From Oscillospiraceae bacterium (GTDB taxonomy: Bacteria > Bacillota > Clostridia > Oscillospirales > Oscillospiraceae): DNA of 64,000 bases. This document shows, piece after piece, positions 1-7,799 of the stretch (its first letter is position 1; every line of letters begins with the position of its first letter). The position numbers and the translations under genes are program-made. Where the stretch lies: NCBI GenBank assembly GCA_015067885.1, contig SVLO01000006.1, positions 1 through 64,000 on the forward strand, given 5' to 3'. The notes under the pieces are model-generated. The model was not told the origin of the DNA, did not search any database, and saw nothing but the letters and a program-made list of their open reading frames with translations.

Positions 1-36
1 GATTTGAGTGTACTTCTAAACGAGGAGGTAAGCGAA

Positions 37-225
37 ATGGCCAAATGTGAATTCTGCGACAAGGGCATGGTGTTCGGCATTCAGGTGTCCCACTCCCACC
101 GCCGTTCCAACCGCCCCTGGAAGCCCAACGTGAAGCGTGTCAAGGCGATCGTGAATGGCGCCCCCACTCATGTGTACGTCTGCACCAGATGCCTCCGTTC
201 CGGTAAGGTCACCCGTGCGGTGTGA
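37..225 (+). CDS. rpmB: 50S ribosomal protein L28
   Basis: This encodes the large-subunit protein L28, 62 residues, the normal size. The sequence opens MAKCEFCDKG and carries two Cys pairs (CEFC near the N-terminus, CTRC near residue 52), so it is the zinc-binding form. An in-frame ATG lies upstream at position 4, but GAGGAGGT at 22-29 sits 7 bases before the ATG at 37 and decides the start. A strong hairpin terminator follows directly, so it is probably transcribed alone or as the last gene of a unit beginning outside the window. Confidence 0.97.
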   Translation: MAKCEFCDKGMVFGIQVSHSHRRSNRPWKPNVKRVKAIVNGAPTHVYVCTRCLRSGKVTRAV

Positions 226-240
226 TTGAATAGGCAAATT

Positions 241-275
241 AAAACTCCGTGTCCGAGTGGACACGGAGTTTTTTT
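241..275 (+). terminator. Bidirectional intrinsic terminator after rpmB
   Basis: The stem AAACTCCGTGTCC / GGACACGGAGTTT has a four-base loop and is followed by a run of T. It lies between the convergent ends of rpmB and rnmV and is flanked by A and T runs, so it could serve both strands. Confidence 0.9.
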
Positions 276-870
276 ATGCCTTGATCGCGGCAAGCACCGC
301 TTCCAATTCCTTTTCGGTACAGCAGGTGTTCATGTACTGCAGCAGGGCGTTGACCGACATCTGCCGGGGCAATCCAAATTCCTTCAGCAACGCCGCCCGG
401 CGCGCCCCACTGTCCGGTGTACCGGCAAGGCCCATGGCCATCAGGTCCGCCTTGGTCAAAGCCAGGTCGCACGCCGGTCCGTCCTCCTCCCCCAGCACCG
501 TGGCACCGGCGTTACGCAGGGCCTGTTCCAGTACGGAGGGTGTCATCCCCTCCACGCCCAGCTTGCCCTCTTTGCCCGGGCGGGCCTTGCGCCGCTCCTT
601 ACCCATGATGTCAGGCACGTAGGCGTGCTTGAGGTATTGGGACCCAATGGCGCTTTTGATACGGTTCCGAATGACAAACCCCGCCCCATCCGGGTCGGTA
701 AAGACGATCAGCCCCCGCTTTTGAGCCAGTTGCCGCAGCAGTTCCATCTGCTCCCCGTCCCTGAAGATGCCAAAGCCCGCCGTTTCCACGATGAGGGTAT
801 CCACCACCTGAGACAGGGTGTTCTTGTCGTAACGCCCCTCCACCACGATGGCTTCGCGAATACGCAGCAT
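274..870 (-). CDS. rnmV: Ribonuclease M5
   Basis: RNase M5 completes the 5' and 3' ends of 5S rRNA in low-GC Gram-positives. The 198-residue protein has an N-terminal Toprim domain with the catalytic Glu in VVEGRYDKN (about residues 9-17) and the acidic TDPDGAG motif (about residues 58-64). The C-terminal part matches the DUF4093 extension typical of the family. It is the last gene of the reverse-strand unit folT-like, comEC, holA, rnmV, 12 bases after holA. In Bacillus it normally neighbours ksgA, which is not seen here. The end overlaps the shared terminator with rpmB. Confidence 0.93.
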   Translation of the reverse strand: MLRIREAIVVEGRYDKNTLSQVVDTLIVETAGFGIFRDGEQMELLRQLAQKRGLIVFTDPDGAGFVIRNRIKSAIGSQYLKHAYVPDIMGKERRKARPGKEGKLGVEGMTPSVLEQALRNAGATVLGEEDGPACDLALTKADLMAMGLAGTPDSGARRAALLKEFGLPRQMSVNALLQYMNTCCTEKELEAVLAAIKA

Positions 871-882
871 CCCTTCGCCCCC

Positions 883-1932
883 TCAGTTGGCCTTGCCCGC
901 CGGGGTGGACAGCTCCAGCAGCAGGTCGGCCATCAGCTCCCGCTCGGTGCCGCTGCTGGACTTCAGGGCCAGGTCGGTTTTGGCACAGGCAACCAGCGCC
1001 TTGCGGCACCAGGCCAGGGAAAAGCGCCTGGCATTGTTCATCAGCTTTTCCGCGGGGTAAGCCTTCATGCCCCATTGAGCCGCCAGGTCCCCCGCCGTAC
1101 CGCGGCGTTCCATGCACAGGCGGGCCGAATACAACTGCCGCAACTGCTTTCCAAGGGCAGCCAAAATAGGAATGGCCTTCTCCTGCATTTGGAACAGCTC
1201 ACCCAGTACCTGCGCCGCTTTGTCAAAGTCCCCAACGCCGATGGCATTGGTCATCTCAAACACCACCGCATCCAGCTGGGGCGTGGCCACCGCGTCAATA
1301 TCCTGCCGGGTAATGCGCTGTCCCCGGGCATAGGCGCTGATTTTTTCAATCTCCCCGATGAGCGTGTTCATCAAATCGCCACACAGGAAAATCAAATAAT
1401 TTGCCTGCTCCGTGTCAATATCCCGGCCCAAAGCGCGAAAACGCCTGTGGACCCAATCCACCAAATCTCCCTGGTCCTGTCGGGCAAATTCCACCACGCT
1501 GCCATGCTCCTTCAGCGCCATGGCCAGCTTGGTGCGGGCATCGGCCTTGTAGACCAGCGTGTCATATACAAACACGACACAGCAGTAGTCGGGCAGCTGC
1601 CCGAACAGGTCGGTCAGCGCCTGCCGGTCACTCTCTCCCGCCCGGAACAGGTCATAGTCCTCCACCAGCACCATGGTGCGCTCACTCATCATGGGCAGGG
1701 CATCCACCGTCTGCTCCAACAGCTCCGGGGTCAAATCCCTGCCGGGCAGTTGGTGCAGATTGAACTCCGCCATCCCCTGTCCCACCAGCTGCTCCTTCAT
1801 CTTTTCCAGGTAGAAGCTGCGAAGGTACGCCTCCTCACCGTGAAGCACGTAAAGCCGCCCCAGGGTACCCGCGGCCAGGTCCTGTTTGAGTTGTTTGTAA
1901 GCAGAGTTGTCCGCTTTTTCCTTGGCAGCCAT
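883..1932 (-). CDS. holA: DNA polymerase III subunit delta
   Basis: The delta subunit is the clamp-loader component that opens the beta sliding clamp. The 349-residue protein has the usual order: an N-terminal clamp-interaction domain (YVLHGEEAYLRSFYLEKM near residue 28), a middle helical lid, and a C-terminal oligomerisation domain rich in Leu and Arg. It begins 15 bases downstream of comEC, the common comEC-holA arrangement of Firmicutes. No Walker motif is expected in delta and none is seen. The length is normal. Confidence 0.93.
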   Translation of the reverse strand: MAAKEKADNSAYKQLKQDLAAGTLGRLYVLHGEEAYLRSFYLEKMKEQLVGQGMAEFNLHQLPGRDLTPELLEQTVDALPMMSERTMVLVEDYDLFRAGESDRQALTDLFGQLPDYCCVVFVYDTLVYKADARTKLAMALKEHGSVVEFARQDQGDLVDWVHRRFRALGRDIDTEQANYLIFLCGDLMNTLIGEIEKISAYARGQRITRQDIDAVATPQLDAVVFEMTNAIGVGDFDKAAQVLGELFQMQEKAIPILAALGKQLRQLYSARLCMERRGTAGDLAAQWGMKAYPAEKLMNNARRFSLAWCRKALVACAKTDLALKSSSGTERELMADLLLELSTPAGKAN

Positions 1933-1947
1933 GCTGTCACACCCCTT

Positions 1948-4236
1948 TTACTTTGGGTCAGCAGTCAATGAGACTGTTCCTCGCACATCGGTTCTGTAAA
2001 TCACGGCACCCGCCGTTTTGAATCGCTCCAGCGTTTCTGTGGTAGGGTGACCAAACCGGTTATAGGCACCCACGGAAATGACCGCGACCTCCGGCCGCAC
2101 CACTTCCAGCAACTGTTGGGAGTTGGAGTGTTTGGAGCCGTGATGGCCGGCCACCATGATCTCAACGTCTGGCAGTTGTGCATGGGCCAGCAGCTTCTGC
2201 TCGCACTCCGTATTCATGTCCCCTGTGATAAGGACATCCTCCTGCCCTACGGTATACAGCACCGTAAGCCCCAGCTCATTGGCGCCTTCTTCGCCCAACG
2301 GCGGGTAGATGGTGAGGGTGGCCTTCCCCTGCTTCAGCACCGTGTCCTCCACAAGGAACAAAACCGGAATGTCCCGCTGCTGTGCCACCGTCAAAATACG
2401 CTGACGAAGCTCGGACTCCGGCTGAACATCCGGCAAGGCAATACACTTTACATCTACTCGGTCCAAAAGCTCCGGCACTCCATTTGCGTGGTCATCGTGG
2501 TAGTGACTGACCACCAGCAGATCCAACTCGGTGCGCCCATAGCTGTGCAGACGATCTGCTGCAATATCTCCGGGATTGTCGTAGCTGTCACCGCCGCAAT
2601 CCACCAGCACAAAGTAGTCGTCATAGCGCAGCAGCACACTTTGCCCCTGCCCCACATCCAGTACGTCCACCTGCATGGGTGAGGCACGCAGTGACGCCGT
2701 GGTACAAATAATGGCCGCCACCAGGGTAATTGCCACCGAAGCACAGGGGACGATCATACGCTTTCTCCCCGGCAGCAGAAAGGTCAGTGCCAGCACCACG
2801 TAAACAAAGCCCATCCACAGCAGATACAGCTCCGGGCGGGCCGGGATAGCCGCGTAGGGGAACTTCGCCAAAGCGGTAACCACCCGGTAAAAGTATTCCG
2901 CTACCGGCACCGCCACCACACCAAGTATACCCGCCACGCCGGGGAGCAAAATACCCAAACAGCCCACCACGGCCCCGAACATAAACAAAAAGGACACCGA
3001 CCAAGCACAAAGTACATTGGCAAGGGGAGAAACCAGCGATATGGTGTTAAAGTAATAGGCCGTCAGCGGCAGGGTAAAGACCTGCGCCCCCAGCGTTACC
3101 GACAGGACTGCGGTCACGGCGCGGATCCCACGGTAAAGCAGTCCTTTGAGTCCTTTTGCCGGCGTCATCCATGCCGTAAAACGATTTTGCAGCCGCTGGG
3201 TAAATAAGGCGATACCCGCCACCGCGCTGAAGGACAACTGCAGACCGATATCCGCGCAGGCATACGGGTTGTGCGCCAACAGCAAAAACAGCGCCAGCAA
3301 CAACGAAGTGGGGGTGTCCCCCTCCCGACGCAGCAAGGGCGCAAGCTGCAGCATGACCAGCATCACCGCCGCCCGCACCGCAGACGCGGGACATCCCACC
3401 ATCAAGGCAAACAAAACGATAACCGGTATGCTGACCAGCGCGGCAAACCGCTTTCTGCGTCCCAACATCAAATTCAAAAGGCCGGCCAAAAACGCCAGAT
3501 GCATACCGGAAACCGCAACTGTGTGCGTCAACCCGGTACGATTCAGGCCGGAGATCATCAGCGGCTCCAATTGCTCCCGATTGCCGGTCACAATCGCGCG
3601 GACCAACGTCTGCGTCCGACCGGGAAAGGCCACCTCTATCCCTTGCTGCAGCCTATGGATGGCCTGCGCGGGGATCGTGGACAGGGGCGTATGCGCCGGG
3701 CGAACGATCTGCGCCTCCCCATAGGCGGTGGCCAGCAGAAACACGCCCTTTGCCGTGTTGTAACTCACTCGTTTCCCAAAGGTATTTTCATCGGAAAAGG
3801 TGCAGTGGGCCACTGTAGTCACCCTGTCACCGGGCTGCAGATCGGCATATTCGGCATCCAGATACAAGAACGCATCCGTATGTCCGCCTTGCGGCAGCTC
3901 GGCCCGGGTGCGCACCCGGACGCCGTAGTCCCGCTCCTCCGGCCACTCGGTGACCGTGGCGGTCAGGACGATGGTGGTATCGTCCAGTTGCCGGACCGGC
4001 TCCACAAACAATCGCTCATAGCCGCCGGTCCACAGCATACCAAGGGCCATGCCCGCACAGCACAACAGCGCCCGGCGGCGAAGCTTGTCCGGCAGAATTC
4101 GCCGCAACAGGGCAAGCAACAGGGCAATTCCGGCACACGCACCGCCCACCGGCCAGCGGTTCAGATCCGGAAACAGCAGGATTGCCGCAAACACCGCCAC
4201 GGCAAAGCCACCGGTAAAGATAGCGAGTTTGCGCAT
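1948..4236 (-). CDS. comEC: ComEC/Rec2 DNA-uptake channel protein
   Basis: ComEC forms the inner-membrane channel that takes up single-stranded DNA during transformation. The 762-residue protein has two N-terminal membrane helices, a DUF4131-type domain (about 80-190), a Competence domain with many helices (about 205-490, including GLTHTVAVSGMHLAFLAGL), and a C-terminal metallo-beta-lactamase domain starting LDVGQGQSV with the metal motif SHYHDDHANG. All parts are present and uninterrupted. The start has GGAGG five bases upstream and lies 11 bases after the transporter gene, so the two are cotranscribed. No other late-competence genes are nearby. Confidence 0.94.
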   Translation of the reverse strand: MRKLAIFTGGFAVAVFAAILLFPDLNRWPVGGACAGIALLLALLRRILPDKLRRRALLCCAGMALGMLWTGGYERLFVEPVRQLDDTTIVLTATVTEWPEERDYGVRVRTRAELPQGGHTDAFLYLDAEYADLQPGDRVTTVAHCTFSDENTFGKRVSYNTAKGVFLLATAYGEAQIVRPAHTPLSTIPAQAIHRLQQGIEVAFPGRTQTLVRAIVTGNREQLEPLMISGLNRTGLTHTVAVSGMHLAFLAGLLNLMLGRRKRFAALVSIPVIVLFALMVGCPASAVRAAVMLVMLQLAPLLRREGDTPTSLLLALFLLLAHNPYACADIGLQLSFSAVAGIALFTQRLQNRFTAWMTPAKGLKGLLYRGIRAVTAVLSVTLGAQVFTLPLTAYYFNTISLVSPLANVLCAWSVSFLFMFGAVVGCLGILLPGVAGILGVVAVPVAEYFYRVVTALAKFPYAAIPARPELYLLWMGFVYVVLALTFLLPGRKRMIVPCASVAITLVAAIICTTASLRASPMQVDVLDVGQGQSVLLRYDDYFVLVDCGGDSYDNPGDIAADRLHSYGRTELDLLVVSHYHDDHANGVPELLDRVDVKCIALPDVQPESELRQRILTVAQQRDIPVLFLVEDTVLKQGKATLTIYPPLGEEGANELGLTVLYTVGQEDVLITGDMNTECEQKLLAHAQLPDVEIMVAGHHGSKHSNSQQLLEVVRPEVAVISVGAYNRFGHPTTETLERFKTAGAVIYRTDVRGTVSLTADPK

Positions 4237-4247
4237 AAATCCTCCGA

Positions 4248-5261
4248 TTAAAACAGTTTGATTTCTGTCGTATCCTTGGGTGAAAGCACCCCAATACGCC
4301 GCAAGATCGGCATCATGCTGTTAAACAGTATGTAAAGCAGTATGGTCTTGGGCGCAATCATAGCAACATTCTTGATCAGACTAGGGACAAACCAGCCCCA
4401 ATAGCCTGCCCAGTTTCCGTCGCCGCGGGTCATGACCGCCCACACCGAACCAAGCAGCGCATTGACCAGCAGGTTGACGGCGATGTTGGCAATGAGAATA
4501 CTGACGACTGTAATGCGGCGGCGATAGAAGCACACGGCGTAAATCAGCACACCCAGCATGGTGGAGATGGTGTAGCCGAAAAAGAACTCACCGCTGGGCT
4601 GCAGGATAAATCCGAGGATATCCTCAACAAATCCGTACACAAGGCCAACCACCGGGCCGCACACCACAGCGCACATGGCCCGGGCCAAAAAACCGAAGGA
4701 CATCTTCGTGTGGAAGATAGGGATGCTCGGGATCAGGGACAGCGCCCTGGCCATGGCCACCATCAAGGCGGCAAACACGATCATACGGGTATTGCGCAAA
4801 TTCGCAAAGCCCCAGTCCACACGCCTGTTTATAACAAAGTGATCCAGCAGCACACACAGGCACAGCAGGACCAACGGCCACACCACCACGGTATCAACAT
4901 CTATGGTCCCGTCCTTCATGCGGGCAATCAGCTTCTCCCACAGCGGTTTCGACAGTTCAAAGGCGCCGATGGCAATCACCGCGGGCAGCACTCTGCGCGG
5001 AATTTCCCACCAAAGCGTTCCGTTGCGCATTCCCTCCACCAGCGCGTAGAGCAGGAAGGCCACGCCCAGCACGCCCCACCAGCCAAGCAGCGTCCACAGC
5101 AGTGACCAGGTGTGTTGGCTCCACCCTTCACTCAGCCAGGCCCAAATCGACCGTTCGCCCGCCAGGGCCAGCACAGACTTGACCTGAACCAACAGGCAAT
5201 AAATCCCGGCAAATGCTGACCAAAGGGGTATGCGCCATTTGCTGCGTTGTTTTTGTTGCAT
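4248..5261 (-). CDS. Folate-family ECF transporter S component with N-terminal membrane extension
   Basis: The C-terminal half (from about residue 152, FANLRNTRMIVFAALMVAMA onward) resembles the FolT-type substrate-binding subunit of energy-coupling-factor vitamin transporters: about six membrane helices and the conserved stretch around EDILGFILQPSGEFFFGYT. Such proteins work with shared EcfA/EcfT subunits encoded elsewhere. FolT proteins are usually about 170-180 residues; this one is 337, because about 150 extra residues with roughly four hydrophobic segments precede the domain. The ATG at 5261 has GAGGAGG seven bases upstream. A longer in-frame start at 5444 would run through a structured leader and is rejected. 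Substrate specificity is inferred from family only. Confidence 0.8.
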   Translation of the reverse strand: MQQKQRSKWRIPLWSAFAGIYCLLVQVKSVLALAGERSIWAWLSEGWSQHTWSLLWTLLGWWGVLGVAFLLYALVEGMRNGTLWWEIPRRVLPAVIAIGAFELSKPLWEKLIARMKDGTIDVDTVVVWPLVLLCLCVLLDHFVINRRVDWGFANLRNTRMIVFAALMVAMARALSLIPSIPIFHTKMSFGFLARAMCAVVCGPVVGLVYGFVEDILGFILQPSGEFFFGYTISTMLGVLIYAVCFYRRRITVVSILIANIAVNLLVNALLGSVWAVMTRGDGNWAGYWGWFVPSLIKNVAMIAPKTILLYILFNSMMPILRRIGVLSPKDTTEIKLF

Positions 5262-5468
5262 AAAAACTCCTCCTCGTGCGTGATGGCAGCCCACGTGGTT
5301 GGGCAAGCCGCACAGAGGAGGGAATTTTCTCCGGTATGCGGCAGTGGGAACCGGTTTGCGTACTGCAAGCCAACGGCTATTCGTCCGGCGGACAGTCCCT
5401 GTTCCGCCGGCACTCAGCACCCAAAAAGGGCGCAGCACACGCAAGCCTAAGCTGCCTGTTTCTTTGAC
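5262..5468 (-). promoter_or_regulatory. Structured 5' leader of the folate-type transporter gene
   Basis: About 207 bases separate the predicted transcription start from the ATG. On the reverse strand the leader can form several stems, including CCGGCGGA / TCCGCCGG (5390-5415) and CCGGT / ACCGG (about 5330-5354). Such a long structured leader before a vitamin transporter suggests a riboswitch or attenuator. It does not match the tetrahydrofolate, ZTP, TPP or cobalamin consensus as far as can be judged by eye. Function is unassigned. Confidence 0.45.
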
Positions 5469-5474
5469 CGTTTC

Positions 5475-5503
5475 AGTTTACCGCTTTTGGTCGAAAATTG
5501 CAA
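5475..5503 (-). promoter_or_regulatory. Sigma-A promoter of the folT-like/comEC/holA/rnmV unit
   Basis: TTGCAA and TAAACT are separated by exactly 17 bases on the reverse strand. Transcription would start near 5468. Confidence 0.7.
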
Positions 5504-5526
5504 TAGCTTTTGCCCTTTTTGCACCG

Positions 5527-5565
5527 AAAAACACCCCCGGCTCATAAACTGAATCGGGGGTGTTT
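5527..5565. terminator. Hairpin between divergent genes
   Basis: The stem AAACACCCCCG / CGGGGGTGTTT has a 15-base loop and is followed on the reverse strand by TTTTT, so it could end transcripts arriving from the patatin gene. On the forward strand the right arm contains the GGGGGTG that is the only Shine-Dalgarno-like sequence of the 5568 gene. Confidence 0.6.
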
Positions 5566-5567
5566 CT

Positions 5568-5750
5568 ATGGATGTTTTATTGGACAGCCGCACACTGGTG
5601 GTCGCCGCCGTTATTTTGGCCTGTATTCTGTCTAAAGAGCGCACGGAAACGGAGATGGCGCAGCTTGCCGCCTTTCTCACCGTGGCGGGCGACACTCTGG
5701 CTCTGCTGGCCTTTCAGCCCAATTGCGACTGCGACTCCCCTATCGAGTGA
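5568..5750 (+). CDS. Small membrane protein, DUF6774-like
   Basis: A 60-residue protein opening MDVLLDSRTLVVAAVILACI with one hydrophobic segment, then a short charged stretch (SKERTETE) and a second apolar segment ending in a Cys-containing tail (NCDCDSPIE). Its layout resembles the small single-domain proteins common in Clostridia annotated as DUF6774; this family call is from memory of the pattern. The ribosome site GGGGGTG lies in a hairpin arm. The last 11 bases overlap the end of the convergent patatin gene. Role unknown. Confidence 0.55.
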   Translation: MDVLLDSRTLVVAAVILACILSKERTETEMAQLAAFLTVAGDTLALLAFQPNCDCDSPIE

Positions 5751-6594
5751 GATAGTCACGTATCTCGTCCATACGCCGGGAGGCATCCTCATAGCCCTCC
5801 CCCCACAGCAGGCGCAGCTTTTCCACGTTCCGCTCGGTACGTGACACGCCATGGGTGGTCTGCGGCGCGATGACCAGCACCTTACCCTGTCGTTCCAGCT
5901 CGAACAGCCGTTGGCGACAGGCGTTGTAATCCTCCGCCCGGCGGCGCATGGTATCACAAAACTCCGGCCACTTGCGGTATCTGCGCAGCACCAGCGGCAG
6001 GCTGCGATCGGCGGTCTTTACATAGTCCCGTGGCCGGGTCAACACCGTGATCACCCGGTCGCATCCCTGCTCCAAGGCGCGCTGATAGGGAATGGAGTCC
6101 GCCACACCGCCGTCCATGCACACCACCCCTTCTACGGAAAAGCTGGGGAACATCAGGGGCAGGGCGCAACTGGCCTGCAGCACAAGGCTGCTGCCCTCTT
6201 TGTCCCTCGGAACGGTGCAGTATCGGGCCTTGCCGCTGTCCAGTTCCGTCACCACCGCCTCTACCTGCCCGGGGAAGGCGGCAAAGGTTTCGTAATCAAA
6301 GGGTACAAGGGTATCCGGAATTTGGCGAAATGTGAAGTCCAGCCCAAAATAGCTGCGGTTTTTGGGGTTGAGCAAATTGGCAAGTCCCATATATTTGCGG
6401 CTTCCGGCAAAGCGGGTAACGATTTCCAGGTTGCGCCCGGATTGCTTGGAAACATAGCTCACGCCGTAGGCAATACCAGCCGATACGCCCACTACATAGT
6501 CGGCCAGCACGCCGCCCGCCAGTAATCCGTCGCATACACCGCTGGAATAGATGGTACGCAGGGCGCCGCCCTCCAGCACCAGACCCGTTTTCAT
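5740..6594 (-). CDS. Patatin-like phospholipase family protein
   Basis: Predicted serine lipid acyl hydrolase of 284 residues. The N-terminus MKTGLVLEGGALR carries the glycine-rich oxyanion loop, the nucleophile elbow is GVSAG (near residue 37) and the Asp of the dyad is in MDGGVADS (near residue 160), so all catalytic elements are present. It resembles cytoplasmic YjjU/RssA-type patatins and has no signal peptide. An earlier in-frame start at 6651 is rejected because it lies inside the promoter. Physiological substrate is unknown. Confidence 0.9.
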   Translation of the reverse strand: MKTGLVLEGGALRTIYSSGVCDGLLAGGVLADYVVGVSAGIAYGVSYVSKQSGRNLEIVTRFAGSRKYMGLANLLNPKNRSYFGLDFTFRQIPDTLVPFDYETFAAFPGQVEAVVTELDSGKARYCTVPRDKEGSSLVLQASCALPLMFPSFSVEGVVCMDGGVADSIPYQRALEQGCDRVITVLTRPRDYVKTADRSLPLVLRRYRKWPEFCDTMRRRAEDYNACRQRLFELERQGKVLVIAPQTTHGVSRTERNVEKLRLLWGEGYEDASRRMDEIRDYLTR

Positions 6595-6622
6595 TCCCTC
6601 ACCCGCTTTCGTCCTTTGTCTG

Positions 6623-6651
6623 ATTTTACCCCCGTTTTCAAACTTTTGCAA
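6623..6651 (-). promoter_or_regulatory. Sigma-A promoter of the patatin gene
   Basis: TTGCAA, 17 bases, TAAAAT on the reverse strand, about 30 bases before the ATG. It abuts the divergent cysK promoter with no bases between. Confidence 0.75.
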
Positions 6652-6679
6652 TTGATTTTTCCGTGCGCTGTGCTATGAT
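6652..6679 (+). promoter_or_regulatory. Sigma-A promoter of cysK
   Basis: TTGATT, 16 bases, TATGAT. It lies immediately next to the divergent patatin promoter. Confidence 0.65.
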
Positions 6680-6709
6680 AAACTCACCAAGGAAAAGGAG
6701 GTCCTTTCT

Positions 6710-7642
6710 ATGGATAAGATTTATCGCAGCGTGGAGCAGCTCATCGGCAACACTCCCCTGCTGGAGCTGGCTCGCTACGGTGCCGCCCACGAGGTCCGGG
6801 CCACCCTGCTGGCCAAGCTGGAGTTTCTCAACCCCGGCGGCAGCGCCAAAGACCGGGTGGGCGTTGCTATGCTGGACGACGCCGAGCAGCGTGGTCTGCT
6901 GTCCCCCGGCAGCATGATCATCGAACCCACCTCCGGCAACACCGGTATCGGCCTGGCCTGCGTGGCTGCCGCCCGGGGCTACCATGTCATTCTGACCATG
7001 CCGGACACCATGAGCGCCGAGCGGCGTACCATGCTGCAGGCCTACGGCGCCCAGTTGGTACTGACCCCCGGCCAGTTGGGTATGCAGGGCGCCATCGACA
7101 AAGCCAACGAGATCGCCCAGGCCAACCCCGGCAGCTTCATCGCCGGTCAGTTCACCAACCCGGCCAACCCCGCCGCGCACTACGCCACCACCGGCCCGGA
7201 GCTGTGGCGGGACACGGAGGGGAAGCTGGACGTCTTCGTGGCCGGCGTGGGTACCGGCGGCACCCTGACCGGCACCGGCCGCTATCTGAAGGAGCAAAAT
7301 CCCGGCATCGAGCTGATAGCGGTGGAGCCGGCCGGCTCCCCCCTGCTGTCCGGCGGCCAGGCCGGCCCCCACGGCCTGCAGGGCATGGGCGCCAACTTCA
7401 TTCCCGACATTTTGGACACCACGCTCTATGACAGGGTCATCACTGTCACCGAGGAGCAGGCCTACCAAACCGGCCGGGAGCTGGCCCGACAGGAGGGCGT
7501 GCTGTGCGGCATCTCCTCCGGCGCGGCGCTGTATGCCGCCACCCAGTTGGCAAAACGACCCGAGTATGCCGGCAAGTCCATTGCCGTGCTGCTGCCCGAC
7601 TCCGGCGACCGCTACTTCTCCACCCCCCTGTTCCGGGAATGA
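6710..7642 (+). CDS. cysK: Cysteine synthase A (O-acetylserine sulfhydrylase)
   Basis: A pyridoxal-phosphate enzyme that converts O-acetylserine and sulfide to cysteine. The 310-residue protein has the lysine that binds the cofactor in [11 protein letters not shown] (near residue 44), the substrate loop [10 protein letters not shown] (near residue 73), the phosphate-binding [12 protein letters not shown] (near residue 180) and a C-terminal [13 protein letters not shown] typical of CysK. The start has AAAGGAGG 9 bases upstream. It stands alone between its own promoter and terminator; no cysE is adjacent. Cystathionine beta-synthase-like activity cannot be excluded. Confidence 0.96.
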   Translation: MDKIYRSVEQLIGNTPLLELARYGAAHEVRATLLAKLEFLNPGGSAKDRVGVAMLDDAEQRGLLSPGSMIIEPTSGNTGIGLACVAAARGYHVILTMPDTMSAERRTMLQAYGAQLVLTPGQLGMQGAIDKANEIAQANPGSFIAGQFTNPANPAAHYATTGPELWRDTEGKLDVFVAGVGTGGTLTGTGRYLKEQNPGIELIAVEPAGSPLLSGGQAGPHGLQGMGANFIPDILDTTLYDRVITVTEEQAYQTGRELARQEGVLCGISSGAALYAATQLAKRPEYAGKSIAVLLPDSGDRYFSTPLFRE

Positions 7643-7656
7643 TCCACCGGCCTTCC

Positions 7657-7686
7657 AACGCACGACCCACATGGGTCGTGCGTTTT
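7657..7686 (+). terminator. Intrinsic terminator after cysK
   Basis: Stem AACGCACGACCCA / TGGGTCGTGCGTT followed by TT and a short T-rich stretch. Confidence 0.85.
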
Positions 7687-7742
7687 GCCTTGCCAATATT
7701 GCGGTTTTAATTGTAATTCTTGTGGTGTGGCACACAGAGTAA

Positions 7743-7771
7743 TTGACTTTCGAGCGGCGGAAAATTATAGT
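7743..7771 (+). promoter_or_regulatory. Sigma-A promoter of the DUF2264 gene
   Basis: TTGACT, 17 bases, TATAGT; 28 bases before the ATG, which has AGGAGGGG upstream. Confidence 0.75.
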
Positions 7772-7799
7772 TGAACTATCATGAACAGGAGGGGTTTTT

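Noticed and set aside
226-1971. A 581-codon forward frame
   Set aside because: It covers the antisense of rnmV and holA, both clearly recognised; no promoter or ribosome site.
5262-5444. Longer start for the FolT-like protein at 5444
   Set aside because: The added residues are Arg/Gly/Pro-rich and coincide with leader stems; AGGAGG is at the 5261 ATG.
5262-5468. Tetrahydrofolate riboswitch
   Set aside because: Expected because of folT, but the conserved GGAGAGUAG and GCAUCCGCUCC segments could not be found.
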